From positions 71,988,697 through 72,052,696 of the forward strand of contig NC_080162.1 of assembly GCF_950295315.1 (NCBI RefSeq): DNA of 64,000 nucleotides. The letters run 5' to 3'. Below are positions 56,345 to 64,000 of the stretch, piece after piece. A program made the position numbers and the translations under genes. Under the pieces are notes generated by a model. The model made no database searches, was not told the origin of the DNA, and saw nothing but the letters and a program-made list of their open reading frames with translations. Numbering within the stretch: the first letter of the stretch is position 1; the number at the start of each line of letters is the position of its first letter. This DNA comes from Erinaceus europaeus (taxonomy: Eukaryota > Chordata > Mammalia > Eulipotyphla > Erinaceidae).

Positions 56345-59300
56345 TTTAATTTTATTTTTTTATTTCTTTATTGGGGAATTAATGTTTTACATTCAACAGT
56401 AAATACAATAGTTTGTACATGCATAACATTCCCCAGTTTCCCATTTAACAATACAACCCCCACTATGTCATTTATCATCCTTCATGGACCTGTATTCTCC
56501 CCACCCACCCACTCCCACCCCAGAGTCTTTTACTTTGGTGCGATATGCCAATTACATTTCAGGTTCTACTTGTGTTTTCTTTTCTGATCTTGTTTTTCAA
56601 CTTCTGCCTGAGAGTGAGATCATCCCATATTCATCCTTCTGTTTCTGACTTCTTTCACTTAACATGAATTTTTCAAGGTCCATCCAAGATTGGCTGAAAA
56701 CGGTGAAGTCACCATTTTTTACAGCTGAGTAGTATTCCATTGTGTCTATGTACCACAACTTACTCAGCCACTCATCTGTTGTTGGACACCTGGATTGCTT
56801 CCAGGTTTTGGCTATTACAAATTGTGCTGCTAAGAACATATGTGTACACAGATCTTTTTGGATGGATGTGTTGGGTTCCTTAGGGTCTATCCCCAGGAGA
56901 GGAATTGCAGAGTCATAGGGTAGGTCCATTTCTAGCCTTCTGAGAGTTCTCCAGACTGTTCTCCACAGAGGTTGGACCAATTGACATAACCACCAGCAGT
57001 GTAGGAGGGTTCCTTTGACCCCACACCCTCTCCAGCATTTTCTACTGTTACCTTTTCTGATGTATGACATTCTCACAGGAGTGAAGTGGTATCTCATTGT
57101 TGTCTTAATTTGCATTTCTCTGACAATCAGAGACTTGGAGCATTTTTTCATGTGTTTCTCAGCCTTTTGGATCTCTTCTGTGGTGAATATTCTGTCCAAG
57201 TCCTCCCCCCATTTTTGGATGGGGTTATTTGTTGTCTTGTTGTTGAGTCTGGCAAGCTCTTTATATATGTTGGTTATTAAACTCTTATCTGATGTATGGC
57301 ATGTAAAGATCTCCTATTCTGTGAGGGGTCTGGGTTTGGGTAGTGGTTTCTTTTTCTGTGAAGAAGATTTTTAATTTGATGTAGTGCCATAGGTTTATGC
57401 TTGCCTTAGTCTTCTTTGTAATTGTATTCCTTTCATTGAAAATGTCTTTAAAATTTATGTGGAAAAGAGTTCTGCCAACATTTTCCTCTAAGTATCTGAT
57501 AGTTTCTGGTCTAACATCCAAGTCCTTGATCCACTTGGAATTTACTTTTGTATTTGGTGAAATACATTGATTCAGTTTCATTCTTCTGCATGTTTCAACC
57601 CATTGTTTCCAACACCATTTGTTGAAGAGACTCTGCTTTCCCCATGTAATAGTCTGGGCCCCTTTGTCAAAGATTAGATGTCCATACGTGTGGGGCCTCA
57701 TTTCTGGGCTCTCAATTCTATTCCACTGGTCAGTGTGTCTGTTCATGTTCCAGTACCAAGCAGTTTTGATGACAATGGCCCTATAAGACAGTTTGAAATC
57801 TGGGAGTGTGATGCCTTCGGTTCTGTTCTTTTTTCTCAAGATTTTTTTGGCAATTCTAGGTCTTTTCTGGTTCCAGATAAACATTTGTAGCATTTTTTCT
57901 ATTCTCCTAAAAATGTGCTTGGGATCTTGATGGGGATAGCATTAAATTTGTAGATGGCTCTGAGTAATATATTCATTTTGATGATGTTAATTCTTCCAAC
58001 CCATGAACATGGAATATCTTTCCACTTCTTTGTGTCTTTTTCAATTTCTTTGAGTAGTGACTCATGATTTTCAGTATACAAGTCTTTCACTTCTTTGGTT
58101 AGATTTACTCCTAGATATTTTATTGTTTTTGTTGTTATAGTAAAAGGAATTGATTTCTGGATTTCAATTTCTTCTAACTTAGTGTTTGCATAGAGGAATG
58201 CCACTGACTTTTGAATGTTAATTTTGTAGCCTGACACCTTACTGTATTGCCTAATGATTTCCAAAAGCTTCTTGCTGGATTCCTTAGGTTTTTCCATGTA
58301 TACTATCATGTCATCTGCAAATAAGGAGAGTTTGACTTCTTCTCTTCCAGTCTGTATCCCTTTAATTCCTTGCTCCTGCCTGATTGCTATGGCAAGAACT
58401 TCCAACATTATGTTGAATAGTAATGGTGATAGTGGGCAGCCCTGTCTAGTACCTGATCTGAGTGGAAATACTTCCAGTTTTTCACCATTGAGTATGATGT
58501 TGGCTGTAGGTTTGCTATACATAGTCTCCACTATCTGCAGGAATTTTTCTATCTATTCCCATTTTTTGTAGTGTTTTGATCATAAAGGGATGTTGTATTT
58601 TGTCAAAGGCTTTCTCTGCATCTATTGATATGACCATGTGGTTTTTGGTCTTCCTTTTGTTGATGTGGTGTGATTGATTTACGTATATTAAACCAACCTT
58701 GCATGCCTGGCATAAACCCCACTTGGTCATGATGAACAGTCTTTTTGATATACTGCTGTATCCGGTTGGCTAGAATTTTGTTTAATATTTTGGCATCTAT
58801 GTTCATCAGAGATATTGGTCTGTAGTTTTCTTTTTTGGTTGTGTCCCTATCTGCTTTTGGTATGTATCAGAGTGATGTTGGCTTCATAGAAGCTGGCAGG
58901 GAGTATTCCAGTGTCTTCAATCTGGAAGATTTTTAAAAGTAGGGGTATTAGTTCCTCTTTGAAGGTTTTGTAGAATTCATTTGTAAAACCATCCTGTCCA
59001 GGACTTTTATTTTTGGGGAGATTTTTGGTAACTGTTTCAATTTCATTAGCTGTGATGGGCCTGTTCATGTTATCCACTTCCTCTTTACTTAGTTTTGGAA
59101 GTTGGTAGGTATCTAGGAAATCGTCCATTTCTTCCAGGTTCTCTAGCTTGGTGGCATATAGTTGTTCATAGAAGCCTTGCATGATATGTTGAATTTCTGC
59201 AGTGTCTGTTGTGATATCTCCTCTTTCATTTACTATCCAATTTATTTGGGTCTTCTCCCTTTTTTTTTTTTTGTGAGTCTGGCTAAAGGTTTGTCGATTT

Positions 59301-59345
59301 TGTTTACTCTTTCGAAGAACCAACATTTACTCTTGTTGATCTTTT
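56345..59345 (-). mobile_element. L1-C: 5'-truncated L1 (L1-A type), about 3 kb
   Basis: Minus-strand element starting within ORF2 (near 59345, equivalent to about residue 360), through the ORF2 end at 56597 and the short L1-A type 3' UTR to poly(A) near 56345. Confidence 0.93.
56597..59326 (-). pseudogene. L1-C ORF2, multiple frameshifts
   Basis: RT and C-terminal parts of ORF2 in at least five frame segments (59326-58847, 58806-58515, 58531-57899, 57893-57285, 57199-56597). It retains [17 protein letters not shown] and FADDMIVY. More decayed than L1-A or L1-B. Confidence 0.92.
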
Positions 59346-59379
59346 GTTTTTGTTATTATACTCAGTTAAGCCTTTTAAA

Positions 59380-59657
59380 ATTATTATTAATTTCCCCTTT
59401 TGTTGCCCTTTTAAAATTGTTGTTGTTATTATTGTTGTTGTTGATATTGTCATTGTTGGGTAGGACAGAGAGAAATAGAGAGAGGAGGGGAAGACAGACA
59501 GGGGGAGAGAAATACAGACACCTGCAGACCTGCTTCACCGCCTGTGAAGTGACCCCCCCTCAGGTGGGGAGCTGGGGGCTTGAACCGGGATCCTTAGACT
59601 GGTCCTTGTGCTTCATGCCATATGCACTTAGCCCACTGAGCTACCACCTGACCCACT
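59380..59657 (-). repeat. tRNA-derived SINE, type 1
   Basis: 'ttgttgcccttttaaaattg' tail complement, GA-rich tract, 'gcttcaccgcctgtgaagtg', and 'gagctaccacctgaccca' head. The flanks 'actcagttaagcctttt' and 'acttagctaagcttttt' look like a decayed target duplication. Confidence 0.85.
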
Positions 59658-59739
59658 TAGCTAAGCTTTTTCATACTTTCAGCTGATGCAATCAGCCTAG
59701 ACTTGAGCAATTATTGTTTTTTTAAAAATATATTGTTTA

Positions 59740-59861
59740 TTCTATATTTTTTAATTAGGGATTTAATAATGATTGACAAGATTATAAGAAAACAGGGTTA
59801 CAGTTCCATACAATTCCCACTACCAAAGTTCTGTAAACCATCGCCTCCAGGTGTCTGTCTA

Positions 59862-59906
<45 letters not shown>

Positions 59907-60065
59907 ATCTATCCCTATCACTCTGTCCTCTCTCAAGTTTTCTTCATCTTATTTAATAAAAAAAAAAAATCAGGAAAAAAAAAGGTAAAGAAATGGCTGC
60001 CGGGAATGATGGATTTGCAGTGTCTGCACCAATTCCCTGAGAAAACCCTGATGGTAATAAAAAAT
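59740..60065. repeat. Old L1-like fragment, (TATC)n and SINE 3' part
   Basis: 59740-59850 resembles old antisense L1 3' UTR ('cagttccatacaattcccac'). 59862-59906 is a (TATC)n microsatellite. 59910-60065 keeps a SINE distal part ('tgccgggaatgatggatttg', 'gaaaaccctgatggtaat'). Confidence 0.55.
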
Positions 60066-60079
60066 AATTTAAAAATATT

Positions 60080-60205
60080 GCAAAAAGAGTATAACTTAGC
60101 TAATAAATCACTGCCAAAGCCATGTCATGAGTAGCCTATCTTTTTGAAAAATGTTTTTCTTGTTGATGGGGATCGGAGGAGGAAAGACAATCAGGTGTCA
60201 GTTTG
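60080..60205 (-). mobile_element. Ancient L1 fragment
   Basis: 'aaatcactgccaaagccatg' and 'gaggaggaaagacaatcagg' match 63583-63690, where the same old L1 text follows L1M sequence. Confidence 0.5.
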
Positions 60206-60231
60206 GTCTATGCATTTTTATGTATATCCAC

Positions 60232-60545
60232 TTTTTTTTTTTTTTTGCCTACAGGGTCATTGCTGGAGCTCAGTGCCTGCACTATAAATCTACTGCTCCT
60301 GGAGGCCATTTTTCCCCATTTTGTTGCCTTTGTTCTTGTTTCGTCATTATTGTTATTGTTGCCATTGATGTTGTTGGACAGGACAGAGAGAAATCAAGAC
60401 AGAGAAGGGGAGAGAAAGCTAGACACCTGAAGACCTGCCTCATTGCTTGTGAAATGACCTCCCTGAAGGGGAGCTGGGGGCTTGAACCGGGATCCTTATG
60501 CCAGTTCTTGTGCTTAACCCGCTGTGCTACGGCCTCACCTCCCAC
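60232..60545 (-). repeat. tRNA-derived SINE, type 1, long form
   Basis: 'agggtcattgctggagctca', 'ttgttgcctttgttcttgtt', 'gaccttcctgaaggggag'-like core and 'cccgctgtgctacggcct' head, antisense. Confidence 0.85.
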
Positions 60546-60574
60546 ATTTTTTTTATTATGAAAAAAATATAAAA

Positions 60575-61530
60575 AAAATTCTTTATCCATCTGGGAGTAT
60601 GGACCAAAATTCTTAATGGGGTGCAGAAGGTGGAAGGTCTGACTTTCATAATTGCCTTTCCACTGGACATGGATGTTGAAAGGTTGATATATACCCTCAG
60701 CCTGTTTCTTTCTTTCTTTTTTTTTTTAATTTCTGTTTATAAAAAGGAAACACTGACAAAACCATAGGATACTCCACAGAATTTCCACCACCGAACTCCA
60801 TATCCATCCCCTCCCCTGATAGCTTTCCTGTTCTTTAACTCTTTGGGAGTATGGACCCAGGGTCACTGTGGGGTGCAGAAGATGGAAGGCATGGCTTCTG
60901 TAATTGCTTCCCTGCTGAACATGGGCATTGACAGGTCGATTCATACTCCCGGCCTGTCTCTCTCTTTCCCTGGCTCCAGGACATATTGGTGGGGTTGTCT
61001 GCCTAGGGAAGTTCCTTTGGCATCATGGTAGCATCTGGAACCTGGTGGCTGAAAAAAAAAAAAGAATTAACATCTAAAGCCAAAAAAATTGTTGACTAAT
61101 CATGAACCTAAAAGCTGGAATATTGCAGAAGAAGATTTGGGGTTTCTGCTTTGAAGCTAGGAGGCCTATATTAGTTATATTCCAAAGGCAATACTAGTTT
61201 TTTTCCTGTGCCTGACATCTGATATGCACCCTCAGCCTGTTTCTATCCTTTCCTGATAGGACAGGGCTCTGGGGAGATGAGGTTCCAGGACACACTAGTA
61301 AGGTCATCTGCCCAGGGAAGTCAGGATGATATCATGGTAGCGTCTGCAACTTGGTGGCTGAAAAGCAGTAAGATATAAATCATTTTATAACCAGGAACCT
61401 AAAGGTAAGAATAGAGCAGATGGAACTAAGGGTCTTCATGTGGGAAGAAGCTAGGAAGTCTATTTAAGGTATATCCCTAGGGGTCTATGACTTTACTAAT
61501 TTTTGTCTGAGCCCAATAGCAATCATGCAG
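60575..61530 (-). mobile_element. Two nested L1 tails (L1-B type)
   Basis: The outer tail (60575-60712 and 61225-61530) is split by a second tail of the same family (about 60713-61224). The segment accctcagcctgtttct occurs at both sides of the inner copy (near 60694-60710 and 61226-61242), as expected for a target duplication of about 17 bp. Confidence 0.8.
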
Positions 61531-61574
61531 GTGGGCTATATTTATTTTATCTTAATGAAAGATAGATATTGAGG

Positions 61575-61700
61575 GTAAGTTACACAGAGAGCCCAGAGTA
61601 CTGGTCAACTCTGGCTTATGTTGGTACTGGGGATTGAACCGGGGCCTGAAAGTCCACAGTCATTGTTATATCAGGTGTGCCAGGTCAGCAGTACTACCAA
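61575..61700 (-). repeat. Degenerate tRNA-derived SINE, type 4
   Basis: 'ctggtcaactctggcttatg' and 'ggggattgaaccggggcct', antisense. Confidence 0.55.
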
Positions 61701-62034
61701 TTGGTACACCAGGTGTGCCAGGTCAGCACTTACATGGGACATTGGAAGCAGAAGGTGCCGAGTGCAAAACATAGGTCTTGAGCCACTGCTAACATTCAGA
61801 CCTTGAGCCAAGGCATAGCCATATCTCAACAGACTCCTAAATATTTTTGTCTGCTCTAAATATTTACCTGAGTGAACTCTTTCATGTCCATGAGTGTGAG
61901 CCTCACTGATAGTTTGATGCCTTTCACGTCTCTATCTTCAGAATGGTTCAAACCACTAAGGAAAGTCTGTGGAAACTTTATAGGATGCTCCTCTTGTACC
62001 AAAACCACTCACCCACAATTCATCTGAGGGACCT

Positions 62035-62170
62035 AAAGATGGCTGATCAGAGAGGGTGCCTGCCTTGCCATATGAGCAAGTCCTGGCACCATAAGGGAGG
62101 TGCTATGGCAGCAGAGGAGGCTCTGGTACTGTGGCATCACTTCCTCTCTCTATATCTCTGAATGAGAAAG

Positions 62171-62212
<42 letters not shown>
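62035..62212 (+). repeat. tRNA-derived SINE, type 5, ending in (CA)n
   Basis: 'agagggtgcctgccttgcca', a CT tract, then about 20 CA units at 62172-62210. Confidence 0.65.
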
Positions 62213-62214
62213 AC

Positions 62215-63029
62215 CAAACAACAACGAAAAACCCAAACCAGTCCTTATTTAACCACTCACCCCCCTCCCGTCAGAAACTTGGGACTGTCTGTCTCCCTTG
62301 CCCCTCAACTCAAATGTCCAGTCATCATGGCCTCATTCACCATGCTCTTATTTTACATAGAGAATTAAACACATGTACAAAAACAAATGTATTATTATTA
62401 TTTTCTTTTTGGCTACTTTTTCCCTGAGTTCAGATAGCTAGTTGGAGAAGAGAGGGACAAGGTTGCATTTAATCAACAGACCTGGGGTCTACAGGAGCTT
62501 AGGGTGTGGCTGTCATACACGATGACTCCTGACAAGCATCTTGGGGGAACATGTGGGGGCAGTGATAAGAGACTAGTTTTGAGAGCTTGTTTGGAGGTTC
62601 TAGCAGGGGAGCACAGCTACTCAAAGACCAGTCCATCTCTATTCGGGGAAGGCAGTCCTCTTTGACAGAGCCCGCAGCTTCAGGAGGGACGCAAATGAAG
62701 TGGTGAGGGAGGAAGGGGACACCCGCCTAGCCAACCAGATCAGCCGAATCCACCCTGGTGATCAATGGGGTGACAGATGTTGCAGCCAGATCACCCGATG
62801 AGGGACTAGTTTGGATTCCTCTGAGAGAAGAAACCAAGACATGGGCTTAGATGCCTGTTGCTGATTTGGGAGGGGATCCAAGGAAGCACAAGTGAAGGAG
62901 CATTAATATTGACGTGGAAGGGAGGAGTGTCAATGAAATGTGTCAACCAGTGGATTACAGTTATGGGCTGAGTGTTTATGTCCTGTGACAAATTCATGTG
63001 TTGAAAGCCACCTCAGTGTGGTGGCATTA
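62215..63029. other. Intergenic sequence, part of it probably an ancient repeat
   Basis: 62605-62815 ('tctctattcggggaaggcag', 'agcttcaggagggacgcaaa', 'tagccaaccagatcagccga') has the feel of an old dispersed repeat that I cannot name. The remainder is unassigned. Confidence 0.35.
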
Positions 63030-63620
63030 GGGAGAGAGGCGGCATGTCATTGTGGTTTGTGCATTTCCCTAATGATTAGGTGTTGAGCACCTTTCCACAT
63101 ACTTAAGGGTCCTTTGTATATCTTCTTGCAAGAAATGTCATTTCAAATCTTTTGCCTGTTTAAAAAATCAGATTGTGTTTTGTTGCTGGTTTTTAGGAGT
63201 TCTCTTTTTATCGTGGATACTAACATGTCCCCCCCCCCTTGGAACCAATGCCTCACATATGCATGATTTCACCACTCGAAGGTCAGTTTCTTCATCCAGA
63301 TAAAAAGGCATCACAACACTGGAGCTTCCTCCAGTTCTGCGGCACTCCTGTGTGGTGCCAAGGCTTGAACTGTGCATATGGCAAGGTATGTCCCCCAGCT
63401 GGTGAGCTATCACTCTGGTCCCCCGGATATTAATTTTTTTCATATGTGCAATTTGAAAACATTTTCTCCCATGCTATGAGTTGCTTTTTAACTCTGCCAC
63501 TGACGTTTTTAACTTTAATAAAATATATTTTGTTTATATTTTCTTTTGTTTCCCATATCTTGCATGTCATAGTCAATAAATCATTGCCAAACCCAATGTC
63601 ATGAATCTCTCTCCCTATTT
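63030..63620 (-). mobile_element. Ancient L1M ORF2-derived fragment, split by a SINE relic
   Basis: Antisense text 'tttgtgcatttccctaatga', 'gagcacctttccacatactt', 'cttttgcctgtttaaaaaat' and 'gaaaacattttctcccatgc' follows the classic L1 order. An old SINE lies at about 63225-63428. Confidence 0.7.
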
Positions 63621-63879
63621 TATTAAAAAAACATTTTTAGTGATGGGGCTGGGGGAGGAAAGAGGATCAGGTGTCCGTTCAGGATATGCATTTTATGTGA
63701 ACCCACATTTTATTATGAAAATAATAATTATGTTATGAAAAATAAAAATTTCACACACACATGCACGTAAAAGTAGAGAGAATACGTTATTAAAGTTTCA
63801 CGTGCCTATCAAATCAGCTCCAACAATCATTAACTGATAGCTGACTTCGCTTCATGTGGTGTCAGCCTATAGCTGGAGA

Positions 63880-64000
63880 AAGCAGAGCCCAAGCCAAAGG
63901 CTGTGGACACTTTATTAAGGAGGTTTTCCCACAGGGAGAATCAATATGAAGAGTGACATTGAGCTGACCACTGCTAAGTGCAACTGACTACACTCAAGTC
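63880..64000 (-). other. Possible 3' end of a minus-strand gene (TGM3 by synteny)
   Basis: On the minus strand a polyadenylation signal AATAAA (63916-63911) is followed by a GT-rich stretch, and the sequence to its right is not repetitive. In human, TGM3 lies upstream of TGM6 in the same orientation, at a comparable distance. No coding sequence is visible, so this is only a positional guess. Confidence 0.2.

Overview
The window is a piece of a placental-mammal nuclear genome. It has a spliced gene with canonical GT-AG introns, tRNA-derived SINEs, L1 LINEs at every stage of decay, an endogenous retrovirus, a processed ribosomal-protein copy, MIR, ancient L1M and hAT-type relics, and a 200-N assembly gap (22833-23032). 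The abundant SINEs begin like 'gggagtcgggcggtag' or 'gggccaggcagtggtgcacc'. From memory these are typical of the European hedgehog and other Erinaceidae. I did not test this assignment by search.

The only host protein gene I can establish is TGM6 (transglutaminase 6), on the minus strand. Coding exons 7 to 2 lie at 2493-8917, and a 7-nt coding first exon lies at about 28160-28166 behind a 19.2-kb intron 1. Joining the exons gives an uninterrupted frame in which the catalytic cysteine is codon 274, the number it has in human TGM6. Exons 8 and later, which carry the catalytic His and Asp, lie off the left edge. The region right of 28.2 kb is upstream of TGM6. By human synteny TGM3 should follow to the right, and a minus-strand polyadenylation signal at the far right edge may be its 3' end (weak).

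Most of the remainder is retrotransposons. Intron 1 holds a 6.4-kb L1 (L1-A, 9369-15809). It has intact ORF1, an ORF2 with one nonsense codon and one homopolymer frameshift, and a second L1 tail nested in its 3' UTR. Upstream of TGM6 there are: a 5'-truncated L1 (L1-D, 28885-32330); an RPL41 retrocopy (33421-33866); a nearly complete 7.5-kb L1 (L1-B, 36047-43546) with a fully open ORF2, an ORF1 broken by one stop, and a tandemly repeated 5' UTR; and another truncated L1 (L1-E, 44982-48993) split by a class II endogenous retrovirus (46096-48458). Further truncated L1s lie at 53615-54554 and 56345-59345. SINEs fill most of the rest.

The most unusual object is the retrovirus. Its two LTRs face in opposite directions, so both outer ends are U3 ends. 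It is still flanked by a clean 6-bp target duplication, and the empty site can be read in the paralogous L1-D copy in the same window. Other notable structures are two L1 lineages with similar ORFs but different 5' and 3' ends, a target site used by two independent retrotransposition events, a 92-bp duplication around a nested L1 insert, and a tail-less 49-bp 5S rRNA retrocopy.
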